Assembly (NCBI RefSeq): GCF_037176765.1 | Contig: NC_090021.1 | Location: 148,745,074 to 148,809,073 of the forward strand | DNA: 64,000 bases | Direction of reading: 5' to 3' | From: Anolis sagrei | Lineage: Eukaryota > Chordata > Lepidosauria > Squamata > Anolidae | Shown: in pieces, positions 12,347-20,754 of the stretch | Position numbering within the stretch: position 1 is the first letter of the stretch | How the letters are laid out: each line of letters opens with the position of its first letter | Program-made: the position numbers and the translations under genes | The notes under the pieces: model-generated | What the model was told of the DNA's origin: nothing | Databases searched by the model: none | Seen by the model: the letters and a program-made list of their open reading frames with translations, nothing else

Positions 12347-15128
12347 TATTTATACCCCGCTACCATCTCCCCAAGGGATTCGGTGCGGCTTCATGATTTC
12401 AACAGGGCGACAAATCCAATCACTTGACACAACTGAATTTAACGACCAAACAGTTAAAGCTGTTTGCTTGTTGGGATGAGGCTTTTGGTATTCATGCACA
12501 TTTGTCTTTCACTAAAGATCTTTTCAATAAACATTGATAAAACATTTTTCAATAAACATTGATAAAACTAATTGTACAAAAGAAAATATCCAAATAACTG
12601 GCAGAACAACTGAAATGCCCAGGAATGGCTTTATGATGTATTTCCTAATGTAATTTTTGAAAAACGCACCTGATGAAAGAATTCTTCCATTAATGCTTCT
12701 GACCATTTTTTGTGCAAATGCCAGGGCTTTGCTGGATGACTTATATCAGCAGTATGTACAATGAAAGCCATGACTTTATCTTTGTGTACCCTATCAAATG
12801 AAGGACATTATCTGGTTATCTCAGCAAAAACAACCATTTTACTGAAAGATACTTTACGATTCTTAATCCCCCCCCCCTCGTTCACCCACTCCCCTGCCCC
12901 TCAAATAATCAACCTTTTCATTTGCTGCGTTTGTTGAATGTTTTTCATGAAATTCATTTGGTTGAAATGCTGTGACATATCTGTAGCTAAAATCATCTCA
13001 ATGACCAGGCGGCGTAACTCTCTGAAAACAAACAGATCCATACTTGGTTTAAGATATTCTCTAAACAAAGATTTTCAAATGTGCTATGTCCTTGTGCTAC
13101 ATGATATCCCAGGAAAGAAACTGCCCACCTTGAAGCACTGATCTCATTATCTTTACATATTAATGCCTTCTATTAAATCCTTGTTGTCACTTCTTATTCT
13201 GTTTTGTGAAACAGTAAGATGTTACTGAATGACCTGATTATTCAGATGGGAGAAAAATGTTTGATTTAACATAAAATTGCCAGCTGTCATATTAAGGATG
13301 CTTGTTTTGTTTACTTTTGCTTTCTCTCTTTGTAGAGCTCTGTGTACATTTAAGGGATAATGATAGAAGGCCGAAAAAGTAGGAGGAAGTGCAGTGATGG
13401 ACCAAAAGGAAGGGATGTACTCCCAGAAATCCTAACAGTTGGTAAACTGACTCGGATTTCTAAGAGTTGTAGGCCAACATGGGAACCCACAGGTTGAGAA
13501 CCACTGGTCTAGATATTCTAACCTAGCCTGGGTTGTAAGAGTTCAAACAAACAAGGGCAGATTATGATCACAGAACTATAGTGCTTTAAGCAACCCCAAA
13601 GAACATCCAGTCCAACCCCCTGCCATGCAGGAAAATACAATCAAAGCACTCCTGACAGATTGCCATCCAGCCTCTGCTGAAAAACCTAATTCTCTGGATT
13701 TTCCACCACTGTCCAGTGCAGCATATTCCTCTGCTGAACTTTTCTCCCTGTTGTACTACAATGCACACTTAGGCAAAAAACAAACAAACAAACAAACAAA
13801 CAAAAAAGGAAATGCACAAATATAGGATGTGAAACAATACACGAGAAAGGACTCTAGGAGTCTTAGTAGACCACAGACTGAGCATGAACCAATAATGTGA
13901 CACAGCAGCTAAAAAAAGTCAATTCTGGGCACCATAATTCAAGAGGGATATTGACAAACTGGAAAGTATACAAAGGAGGGTGACTAAAATGATCAAAGGT
14001 CTGAAAACCAAGCCCTACGTGGAGTGGCTGAAAGAGATGGGTATGTTTCGCCTACAGAAGAGAAGGCTGATAGTGGAATATGCTGCCATGGAGGATGATA
14101 GAGTCTCCTTCTGTGGAAGTTTTTAAACAGAGGTTGGATGGCCAACTATTGAGAGAACTCTGATTATGTGTGTTCCTGCTCTATGATTCTACAAGGGAAA
14201 TATATCATTAACTTCTTAAGTAAGTTTACAAGTTTTTGTTATATTCTTTTAAGTCAACACTGATATATGAATAGCCTCCACATCATGAGGCTTTCCTGTC
14301 AAGATTTATTCAGCCACTGCCTTCTTCTGAGAGTGTGTGACTTGTCCAAAGATACCCAGTCAAAGTCTGCGACTGAGTAGGAATTCCAACCTTGGATTTC
14401 CAGAGTCCATGTCCAACCTTCAAACCACTACATCATACCTGCTCTTAAGTCTATGATGCATTAATCACAAATGTTGCTTGCATGCTTATCTGGCTCCACT
14501 TACAACCTCATCAGACAGGGTGACTCTAGCGTCCTAGGACACTTTCACCCTGTCTAATGGATGGAGCCCCACGCCGGATGTCACACAACATATGGAAGCC
14601 CTGTCCCCAACCAGAATGAAAGTGTCACCAGACGCTTTCCCCACAACACGGGAGGCTTCCGGTTTTGTGCTGGTTCCAATTGAGCCAGCACAAGGCCTCA
14701 CCAGAAGGGCGATGCTTTCCCCATGTGATGGGGAAAGTGTCACCAAGGGGGAGCAGATATGCCCCGCTGCCTCTCTCTCTTTTCTCCCAGATGGCAGGTG
14801 AAGCAGGACACTTTGCCTAGCCTTTATGAGGAGGCCCATAGTTTTGTTTGTCACTTATAGCTTAGAAGGGGTTAGTAAATCCTCTGAATCTAGTTTCCCA
14901 AAACCAATTCATTACTTTCTTCAGGTCTCCAAGTGAGTGACTCTACTAATTAGTGACAAGACTGTCATTAATTTAACATCAGCATTCCTCATATTGTCTT
15001 ACCTCCATTCTTCTGCAGTTAAATTGACTAAAATGTTCATTGCGTCATTTTGCATAAGATGGTAAACAGCACTCACATGATGATTTTCAAGAACAGATTT
15101 GTCATTATATAAAATTGCGGCTTCCGAC
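6..15128 (-). CDS. PDE1-family calmodulin-dependent cyclic nucleotide phosphodiesterase, C-terminal half (6 exons, partial)
   Basis: The exons, in transcript order on the minus strand, are 15128-15003, 13021-12914, 12790-12670, 7411-7330, 4640-4517 and 190-6. All have AG/GT borders and the phases join without a break. The product matches the second half of the PDE1 catalytic domain, an enzyme that hydrolyses cAMP/cGMP under Ca2+/calmodulin control. Visible motifs are SVLENHHVSA, the metal-binding Asp in HTADISHPAKPW, ALMEEFF, QGDKEAALGLP, SLCDRKTT, and the invariant purine-binding Gln and clamp Phe in SQIGFIE. A PDE1-type tail IIQDNKEKWKE follows. The HNxxH/HDxxH metal site and the calmodulin-binding region would lie in upstream exons that I cannot find. 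The gene continues left of the window. Departures from mammalian PDE1A/B/C include RPLF for the usual EPTF and SSLCDR for SPLCDR. I cannot assign it to A, B or C, and it may be a separate paralogue (inference). Intact splice sites argue for a working gene. Confidence 0.9.
191..590. other. PDE1-like intron, no further gene seen
   Basis: This stretch lies between PDE1-like exon F and a Penelope-derived palindrome. I see a short (GT)-rich/T-rich run near 320 but no coding signal or recognised repeat. Confidence 0.5.
591..797. mobile_element. Old inverted-duplicate Penelope-type element
   Basis: The two arms are complementary (GGGCTGTATGGCCATGTTCC against GGAAGATGGCCATACAACCC). Their centre holds CTGAAGATGC...GCAGGCAAAAC. 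It is a diverged copy of the palindromic family seen at 37130, 40147, 43005 and 48095. Confidence 0.7.
948..1655 (+). mobile_element. 5'-truncated LINE, C-terminal RT region plus zinc finger, (TAAG)n tail
   Basis: The reading frame 951-1442 encodes the post-polymerase part of a non-LTR reverse transcriptase (YKAIVLPTLLYACETWT, LRWTGHVVQMPD, GGQEKRFKDGLKANL). A short C2H2-like finger follows around 1525-1600 (CPHCRRRCRSRIGLHSHLQTH). The 3' end is a TAAG repeat. The copy at 7917-8854 is the same family. I cannot name the clade with certainty. Confidence 0.85.
1668..1887 (-). mobile_element. tRNA-derived SINE (minus), truncated
   Basis: It carries the recurring body AGGAGCGACT...CTTCTGGTGTGAGAGAATTG, ...GGACATTGCCCAGGGGAC and a degraded B box (GGATTTGAACC on this strand). 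The same SINE recurs at 2693, 38105, 45515 and 50178. Confidence 0.75.
2271..2692 (+). mobile_element. tRNA-SINE with L2-like 3' tail and (ATT)n
   Basis: The tRNA-like head starts AGGAGCCTCCGGTGGTGCAA and has a B-box-like region near 2335. The 3' part (GGGGAGATGGTAGCGGGGTA then CAAATAAAG and ATT repeats) is the same tail that ends the L2 coding copy at 30849-31580. That fits a SINE mobilised by an L2 LINE. Confidence 0.75.
2693..2936 (-). mobile_element. tRNA-derived SINE (minus)
   Basis: Well preserved. It runs from GTGTCAGGAGCAAGTCGC to the tRNA head with CCCACTGCTCCACCGGGAGC. The B box reads GGTTCGAATCC on the minus strand near 2866. It abuts the previous SINE directly, and a third fragment follows at 2965-3060. 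Confidence 0.8.
3600..4112 (+). mobile_element. CR1 LINE 3' end
   Basis: The frame 3670-4026 reads [40 protein letters not shown] and [16 protein letters not shown], the conserved C-terminus of CR1 reverse transcriptase. The element ends in the ATTCTATG octamer repeat that marks CR1 3' ends. Confidence 0.9.
4421..4466. repeat. (AAT)n microsatellite
   Basis: About 15 AAT units, preceded by an L2/SINE tail (AGGGTATAAATAAACATG). It lies 50 bp from PDE1-like exon E. Confidence 0.95.
4517..4640 (-). CDS. PDE1-like exon E
   Basis: 124-nt exon. It encodes GFIEIIIRPLFVLLFEVLEK then IVAPLIKEASKSK, matching the last helices of the PDE1 catalytic domain (GFIDFIVEPTFSLLTDSTEKI). The Phe clamp in GFIE is kept, while EPTF is RPLF. 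It ends in phase 2 and joins exon F to give an Arg codon. Confidence 0.9.
4790..5850. other. PDE1-like intron, unassigned sequence
   Basis: A C9 run near 4811 is followed by about 900 bp of sequence that opens like an old repeat (a 180-codon frame at 4916-5458 and a CTTTT-rich tract). I cannot match it to a family I know and see no splice-framed coding segment. Confidence 0.4.
5852..6240. mobile_element. Non-autonomous hAT transposon
   Basis: The ends are inverted: GGGTCCCCAAACTAAGG...TTTGAGGACCCCTGTG. The body is typical (CAACCTGAGTCTGAAATGAC, then ATTATAATCCGGCCCTCCAG). It is flanked by a near-perfect 8-bp duplication, GTTAGACC / GTTAGACA, as expected for hAT. It contains a short (CAA)n. 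Confidence 0.8.
6745..7085 (+). mobile_element. LINE 3' fragment with Cys/His knuckle
   Basis: The frame 6745-6988 reads DWATWKALNRLRSGTTRCRA then CECGEEQTTDHLLHCNLSPA, a C-x-C...H...C knuckle found at the C-terminus of some non-LTR reverse transcriptases. An A/T-rich 3' tail ends in GACAAATAAAT. A related fragment is at 18427. Confidence 0.75.
7330..7411 (-). CDS. PDE1-like exon D with invariant glutamine
   Basis: 82-nt exon. It reads GDKEAALGLPISSLCDRKT and on to TKISESQI. The Gln in SQIGF is the nucleotide-selecting glutamine of the family. Human PDE1A has GLPFSPLCDRKS here, so a proline has become serine. The acceptor is CCAACTCCAG and the donor GTGAGG. Confidence 0.92.
7874..8925. mobile_element. 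Palindromic Penelope-type element interrupted by a LINE
   Basis: The left piece 7874-7916 and the right piece 8855-8925 are complementary arms (GGGTTGCTGTGAGTTTTCCA against GGAAAACTCACAGCAACCC). They are held apart by the LINE at 7917-8854. Confidence 0.75.
7917..8854 (+). mobile_element. LINE copy (RT C-terminus + zinc finger) with 12-bp target duplication
   Basis: A frame of 226 codons (7962-8642) carries the last part of the polymerase (VDHFRYLGSHLSTKVNIDTE...) and the same C-terminal region as the LINE at 948. A frame with the CHCG..HSHLQTH finger follows, then (TAAG)3. The 12-mer GGTCATCTGGAA flanks it on both sides (7905-7916 and 8855-8866), which shows target-primed insertion. It is truncated at the 5' end. 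Confidence 0.9.
8930..10020. other. PDE1-like intron, apparently unique sequence
   Basis: No recognised repeat, no coding frame of note and no splice-bounded conserved segment over about 1.1 kb. It is one of the longest repeat-poor stretches in the window. Confidence 0.5.
10028..10580. repeat. Polypyrimidine microsatellite (CTTC/CCCT/CTTT)n
   Basis: About 550 bp of almost pure C/T on the plus strand. A higher-order block (CTTT run, then CCTCCCTGCCTGCC, then CCCT run, then CCTT) repeats about four times. The long Pro/Ser/Leu and Lys/Glu/Gly/Arg frames here are artefacts of the repeat. The PDE1 transcript would carry it as polypurine. Confidence 0.97.
10843..11272 (+). mobile_element. L2-type LINE 3' end
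   Basis: The frame 10771-11034 ends [20 protein letters not shown] then SLLAFRRKVKTWLFEQAFD, the conserved C-terminus of the L2 family. The 3' UTR ends AAAGTGGTATATAAATAAAG with (TAAG)/(AAAT) repeats. The element is 5'-truncated. Confidence 0.88.
11508..12212. mobile_element. Non-autonomous DNA transposon with inverted ends
   Basis: The left end GGGCCCTTCCAGAAAG and the right end CTGTCTGGAAGCACCCC are inverted. Internal blocks (GGAACAAAGCAGGATTTCCC, GCCCAATCCACAC) recur in opposite orientation at 41830-42432. No transposase is seen. Confidence 0.55.
12308..12402 (-). mobile_element. (AAT)n plus L2/SINE 3' tail (minus)
   Basis: Twelve AAT units are followed by the reverse complement of the tail GGGGAGATGGTAGCGGGGTA. 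Only the tail of the element survives. Confidence 0.8.
12670..12790 (-). CDS. PDE1-like exon C with the ADISHP metal-binding aspartate
   Basis: 121-nt exon. It reads VHKDKVMAFIVHTADISHP and continues through KPWHLHKKWSEALMEEFFHQ. The Asp of ADISHP is the metal ligand that follows the HD motif in class I phosphodiesterases, so this catalytic residue is kept. The donor is GTGCGT and the exon ends in phase 0. Confidence 0.92.
12914..13021 (-). CDS. PDE1-like exon B
   Basis: 108-nt exon. It encodes ELRRLVIEMILATDMSQHF followed by NQMNFMKN, equivalent to DLRNLVIEMVLSTDMSGHFQQ in PDE1A. The acceptor is TTTTCAG. The donor is GTTGAT, a weaker GT site. The phase joins exons A and C exactly. Confidence 0.9.
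13425..13508. mobile_element. Fragment of 135-bp hAT MITE
   Basis: It ends ...GGTTGAGAACCACTGG and has the CCCAGAAATCCTAACAGTTGG core shared with the complete copies at 43607 and 48141. Confidence 0.65.
13556..13760 (-). mobile_element. CR1 3' fragment (minus)
   Basis: Reverse complement of the CR1 3' UTR (AACATCCAGTCCAACCCCCT, GACAGATTGCCATCCAGCCTC). Confidence 0.75.
13915..14196 (+). mobile_element. CR1 3' fragment (plus), internally deleted
   Basis: It matches the CR1 block AATTCTGGGCACCATAATTC...GACAAACTGGAAAGT and the later TTTAAACAGAGGTTGGATGG. The stretch between GAGAAGGCTG and GAGTCTCCTTCT is mostly missing compared with the copy at 3600. Confidence 0.75.
14300..14440 (+). mobile_element. 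MIR-like CORE-SINE relic
   Basis: The sequence GTGACTTGTCCAAAGATACC...GGAATTCCAACCTTGGATTT resembles the MIR core and B-box region (TGACTTGCCCAAGGTCAC in mammalian MIR). It would be an ancient insertion shared by amniotes. Confidence 0.5.
14515..14830. mobile_element. MITE-like palindromic repeat
   Basis: Internal inverted matches: GACACTTTCACCCTGTC against GGAAAGTGTCACC, and GATGCTTTCCCCATGTGATGG against GTGTCACCAGACGCTTTCCC. No coding capacity. I cannot name the family. Confidence 0.45.
15003..15128 (-). CDS. PDE1-like exon A (first visible)
   Basis: 126-nt exon. It reads SEAAILYNDKSVLENHHV and on to NILVNLTAEEWR, which lines up with the RSDVAILYNDRSVLENHHVSA segment of PDE1A. It enters in phase 2 and leaves in phase 2. 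The acceptor is ACTAG and the donor GTAAGAC. The preceding exon, with the HDxxH metal ligands, is expected at higher coordinates but is not seen. Confidence 0.9.
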
Positions 15129-15439
15129 CTAGTATAAAATCAACAAAATGTTCATGTTAACTGTTAATTTCGAAGGGAATCTTTAGGTCTTCCAACACAA
15201 CTCTGTGGTCAGCTTCCGCACTGGAAGATCCATAGATTCCTTAGAGAGTACAATTTAATCAAAGCCATGAATGATCAAATCTCCAAAAGTCAAACCTACA
15301 AATATTATGCCCTTGTTTCAGAATAGTGGTTTTCCAACAGCGATTGGAGAAGTGTCCTCTCTACAAGGATTGCAGTTGAGAGAAGTGGGAAACTCTATGC
15401 AGTGCTCCATGCCAGGTAGGTTCGAGGCAGAAAAGGTTC

Positions 15440-15795
15440 TCCAAAAGAATAATAATATTGCCTCAGCATATAAGAAGATCCAACCAGTCCATACTTCAGG
15501 AAGTAAAGCCCGACTGCTCATTGGAGAGAAGAATAGTAGAGGCCAAGATGAAGTACTTTGGTTACATCATGAGAAGAAAGGAAAGCTTAGAGAAGACAAT
15601 GATGCTGGGGAAAATGGAAGGAAAAAGGAAGAGGGGCCAACCAAGGGCACAATGGATGGATGGCATCCTTGAAGTGACTGGATTGACCTTGAAGGAGCTG
15701 GGGATGGTGATAGCTGACAGGGAGCTCTGCCGTGGGCTAGTCCATGAAGTCACAAAGAGTCGGAAACGACTGAATGAATGAACAACAACACAAAG
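15440..15795 (+). mobile_element. BovB-type (RTE) LINE 3' end
   Basis: The frame 15458-15781 reads [40 protein letters not shown] then GLVHEVTKSRKRLNE. This is the C-terminus shared by squamate and ruminant BovB elements. Other copies: 23065 (minus), 40795 (minus), 63080 (minus) and 63430 (plus). Confidence 0.8.
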
Positions 15796-16096
15796 GGGGC
15801 ACTCACGATACCAAGTGACTGTATTTTCCTGCCAACACATCTATTACTTCAGCTTATGGTAAGGACCACACTTTCATGCCTCCTTCATGTTATTCAGGTT
15901 TTCTTGTCCCCACAGTCTTCCTTCCTCACAAATCCAGAAATACGCCAGGATGTCTTTCTTGAGTTTGATGTTGAACATGAAGATGCTCAAACTGAATCAG
16001 CCCAGAAGTACAGTCACATACATGTTAATGCAGAATGATGTCTGGCTGAATTTAACCATCCTGTCCCTACGTTAAGTTCTGCACTTTATTTTGGCC

Positions 16097-16296
16097 NNNN
16101 NNNNNNNNNNNNNNNNNNNNNNNNNNNNNNNNNNNNNNNNNNNNNNNNNNNNNNNNNNNNNNNNNNNNNNNNNNNNNNNNNNNNNNNNNNNNNNNNNNNN
16201 NNNNNNNNNNNNNNNNNNNNNNNNNNNNNNNNNNNNNNNNNNNNNNNNNNNNNNNNNNNNNNNNNNNNNNNNNNNNNNNNNNNNNNNNNNNNNNNN
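16097..16296. other. Assembly gap (200 N)
   Basis: Exactly 200 unresolved bases. The round length suggests a placeholder. It lies between the truncated 5' ends of the divergent PDE1-like gene and meprin copy 1, so it may hide first exons of both. Confidence 0.98.
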
Positions 16297-16486
16297 TACA
16301 TGTTCTGCTCAGAGGCCCTACATTAGGCTGATGAGGAAAATCATAGCAGATTGGAATGCTGATTGTAAGGCATTAGATATGAGGGTACTGTTCCATTATC
16401 TGGGTGGAGACTACAAGAGGGCACTAGAGAGAGAAGGGTAGTCCCCCATCCATGTCCCCATCATGGAAAATACCAAATTAATAAAA

Positions 16487-16842
16487 TAATAAAATAATAA
16501 AATAAATAATATAATAAATAATAAAATAAGTAATAAGATAATAAAATATCTCCAGGAGGAGGAGGAGGAGGAGGAGGAGGATGGGGAGGAAAGGCAACGC
16601 TGGCACCTTTTCTCTCCTTCTTTCCCGTCTTAATAATTACAAAATAATTACAAAATAATTACGAAAATTTGGAAAAAATTGTTTCGATTCTTAATTACTT
16701 TTCACACTATTCCTGCATGGCTCGATATTGGATCGTAAGCTAATTTAAATACGAATTAATAACGACTTTAGAAACTAACGAACACGATCAAACAAGCCTA
16801 CTGATCACCACTGGGACCACCTTTACTGGCTTGTGCCAGTAA

Positions 16843-16888
<46 letters not shown>

Positions 16889-16890
16889 GA
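16487..16890. repeat. Simple repeats (AATAA)n, (GGA)n, (ATT)n
   Basis: AATAAAAT-type repeats span 16478-16546, a GGA run spans 16556-16582, and (ATT)n lies at 16843-16888. The A/T-rich 16630-16800 between them shares words (ATTACGAAAATTTG, AACGAACACGATC) with the TTCGTTA-rich element at 29708. Confidence 0.8.
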
Positions 16891-17244
16891 TACATAACAA
16901 GATTACTGCACAGCAAACAAGACCACTATGCTGGCTTTTGTATTCAGTCACATGTTGGACAACATGGTTTTTCATAGGAAATTAGATAGTCAAATATGGG
17001 GGAAGGGAGGTGAATAAAATCATATTAGAAATGAACACAGTATTATTTCTATAGTTTGTATAGCAATGATTTATTACAAAGGTAACTGCTGGATTTTTTT
17101 AAAGCAGCTATCAAATTGGGTGGAAATTCTTTGGTCACAGAATCTACCGGTATTCATAAATAATATCCTCGCTCTGTGTTTTAGCACTTTCCAAAGCAGG
17201 GGTCCTCAAACTATGGCCAGCACTTTGGATAGCTCCTTTAAAGG

Positions 17245-17405
17245 TCAGACAAAGGGTCCTTCCAGACAGGCCCTACATCCCAAGATCTGATCCCAGGTTT
17301 TCTGTTTATCCCAGATTATCTGGCAGTGGGGACTCACATAATCCAGTTTAAAGCAGAAAACTTGAGATCACAATCTGGGGTATAGGGCCTGTCTGGGAGG
17401 GCCCT
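17245..17405. mobile_element. Palindromic MITE (CCTTCCAGACAGGCCC family)
   Basis: GGGTCCTTCCAGACAGGCCC at the left mirrors GGGCCTGTCTGGGAGGGCCC at the right, with the palindromic centre CCAGATTATCTGGCAG...TAATCCAGTTTAAAGCAG. Relatives: 25895, 32097, 39948 and 62398. Confidence 0.75.
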
Positions 17406-17516
17406 GAAACCTGGATATATGGTATTCCACTAACTTGGGAGCCCCCTGCCTCCTCTGGATATTTACTTATTTACTTTAATAGTTCAAAAATAATGATATA
17501 TTGTTTCCTGTTTCAG

Positions 17517-17634
17517 ATCTGAATACCAGGGGTGTTATCCTGCAGGCATTTGAGATGTTCCGACTCAAATCTTGCATTGACTTCAAACCCTACGAAGGGG
17601 AAAAATCCTATCTCCAGTTTGAAAAATTGGATGG
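17517..17634 (+). CDS. MEP1A-like: Meprin copy 1, exon 6
   Basis: 118 nt. It encodes [20 protein letters not shown] followed by [12 protein letters not shown], part of the astacin N-lobe. The acceptor is TTTCAG and the donor GTAAAT. It has the same length and phase as exon 6 of copy 2. Confidence 0.92.
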
Positions 17635-20600
17635 GTAAATTGAGTGACCATATGTGATCAGAGTGTTTTTGCTTTAAAAGTAACACAGTCATATATTTTA
17701 AAACTGTTTAGCATGTCTTTCCTTTAATTTTATTGTTTCCTATTATAAAAGCATTTTAATTGAACACTCTCTCAGTAACGTTTCCAGTTTGTAATCTAAT
17801 TTGGGATGTTGCATGCGATTGAGTCATTTGACATGATTTATTATAAAAATGTGATATTTGATTGGTTTTCATAATCAATTTTATCTATTTACAATCTATT
17901 CCAAAATTCAAGAGAGGTTTCCCATGATTGCAATACATAGAATCATAGAATAACAGATTCAAAAGAGTTGGAAGAGACCTCATGGGCCATCCAGTCCAAC
18001 TCCCTGCCAAGAAGCAGGAAAATCACATTCAAACATGAGGAAGAACTTCCTGACTGTGAGAGCCGTTCAGAAGTGGAACTCTCTGCCCGGAGTGTGGAGG
18101 AGGCTCCTTCTTTGGAGGTTTTTAGACGGCCATCTGTCAGGGGTGCTTTGAATGCAGTATTCCTGCTTCTTGGCAGGGGGTTGGACTGGATGGCCCATGA
18201 GGTCTCTTCCAACTCTAGGATTCTATTCTATGATTCTAAACCACTCCCGACAGATGGCCATCCAGCCTCTGTTTAAAAGCCTCCACCACACTCCGGGGCA
18301 GAGAGTTCCACTGCTGAACAGCTCTCACCGTTAGGAAGTTCTTCCTAATGTTCAGATGGAATCTCCTTTCCTGTAGTACATAATGAACTCTACAATCCTA
18401 TACATGGCTGCTGAGAAGGGGATCAATTGAATACATTCTCCTGGGTTAAGTGGGTCCTAAATAGACTCAGAAGCGGAGTGGGCAGATCAAAAGACAACCT
18501 GGCAAAATGGCACTACCTGAAAGAATCCCATACCTTGTGTGACTGTGGAGCAGAACAGACAACTCCGCATCTGTATGCTTGTCCCCTATGCCCTGCCTCA
18601 TGTACAGAGGAGGAATTGTTGGAGGCTACAGACAATGACGCTGCTGTTGCCTGTTTTTGGTAAAATATATATATATTTAGCCACCTATGTGCCTTGTATT
18701 TTTATTATGTTTATACTAATTTATGCAATGCTTTTGATATGAAATAAAAATAAAGTGGGTCCTAGAAAAAATGTTTCTGTAAAGTAAAGCCTCCATGTTC
18801 CACTTTATGTACATGGTTGAACCACTTTCCACAACCCTTTAGTATGGCAGTTGGAGCATTCTAAGCCAAACAATGAATTTTTCTATGTGCTGTGCACAGG
18901 CAGGAGAACTGGTAGCCCTTTTTTTTTTTCCATTAAGGGAGAGTGATTGTTTTTTCCTACGATGCGGTTTTGCCCCTCACCATAAATGGATGCATATTAC
19001 ATGTTCTTGTCCCACAGATGCTGGTCTTTCGTGGGAGATTTTCAGACTGGCCAGAATGTTTCTATTGGACCGCGCTGTGAATACAAGGATACTGTCGAAC
19101 ACGAGGTTCTCCATGCTCTTGGGTTTTATCATGAGCAGTCACGCAGTGACCGAGATGATTATGTTAACATTTGGTGGGGTGAGGTTATTGAAGGTAAATG
19201 TACACATCCTTTCGAATCATTTGTGGGTCATGTCGAAATCTTTTATTTCAGCTAGAGTTTGATGTTCTGTCTGGAAAAAAATTCCTCTACTTTCACAGCG
19301 ATCATATAAAATTTAGTACTAACAGTTGTCAGTAAATTATTGGAAATCACATGGTCAGAAATTAGCAATTATACCCAATCAGTGCTATATCAATAATAGA
19401 AAAAGCGGCTTATTGTGCTGGGGGATTTCAATGTCCATGCCGAGGCTAACCTATCAGGAGTGGCTCAGGACTTCATGTCTGCCATGGCAACCATGGGGCT
19501 GTCCCAACGGGTATCTGGCCCTATTCACAGTGTGGGACACACATTGGACTTGGTTTTCTCTCAGGGATGGGAGGACGGTGGTGGCGTTGAGGAGTTGACC
19601 ATCACTCCATTGCCATGGACCGACCACCACCTGGTCGGGTTTAGACTTACTGCACCCCCTAACCCCCACAGGGGTGGATTTCGACATGATCCATTAAGTT
19701 GGTCTGCCCCAGGAGGCTTATGGATCCAGGTGGATTCCTGACGGCTCTTGGGGTGTTTCCTGCCACCTCAGTAGGTTATCCTGTTGATGCCCTGGTCACT
19801 CTCTGGAATGGGGAGATGACTAGGGCAATAGACATGATTGCTCCAGAACGTCCCCTCTCAAGTAGCCGAGCTAAAACAGCTCCTTGGTTCAACGAGGAGC
19901 TGGCAGCGATGAAGCGAAGAAAGAGGGAACTAGAGAGCGTGTGGCGTTCGGATCCGAGCGAGCCAAATTGAACACGGCTTGTGGCCTTTTTAAGGGCATA
20001 TGCCGTGGCAATAAAGGCCACAAAGAAATCTTTCTTTGCGGCCAATATTGCGTCTGCAAAGAACTGTCCAGCAGAGCTGTTTCGAGTTGTCAGAGGCCTT
20101 TTAAATCCCACCGCCCAGGATGGGAGCCCTGAAAACTCGGCAGCCCACTGTGAAGCTATTGATCAGTTCTTTGCAGACAAAGTCGCTTTGATCCGTTCTG
20201 GTCTGGACACCATGTTAACGGCAGTCTCTAAGGATGTAACACAAGCGCCTGCTTGTCTGATTTTGATGGATTCATTTCAATTGGTGAAACCCAAGGATGT
20301 GGACAAGATACTTGGAGGAATGAGGCCAACCACATGCATCCTAGACCCCTGCCCATCCTGGCTTTTAAAGGAGGCCAGAGGGGGAGTGGCCGAGTGGGTG
20401 AAGATGGTGGTTAATGCCTCCCTTCGGGAAGGCAATATTCCAACGAGCTTAAAACAACATATAATAAAACCACTGTTGAAAAAACCATCACTGGACGCCA
20501 CTCAATTTGACAACTATCGGCCAGTTTCCAATCTCCCCTTTTTGGGCAAAATCCTGGAACATGTGGTGGCTTCAGGTATTCTTGGACAACACTGATGTTT

Positions 20601-20718
20601 AATAATTTATGTTACAATTGTTTTTAATTGCCCTGTACTTGTCTCATGATGTTTTGTATCGATGTTGTTCACCACTTTGAGTCACCTGAGGGCTAAGAAA
20701 AGTGGTATATAAATAAAG

Positions 20719-20754
<36 letters not shown>

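Noticed and set aside
15895-16038. Candidate exon after CCCCACAG (SSFLTNPEIRQDVFLEFDVE...)
   Set aside because: It has an acceptor-like start, but it does not match the meprin propeptide ([16 protein letters not shown]) or PDE1, and it has no good donor before its stop.
16086-16441. Open frames running through the N block
   Set aside because: They consist mostly of unknown residues from the assembly gap.
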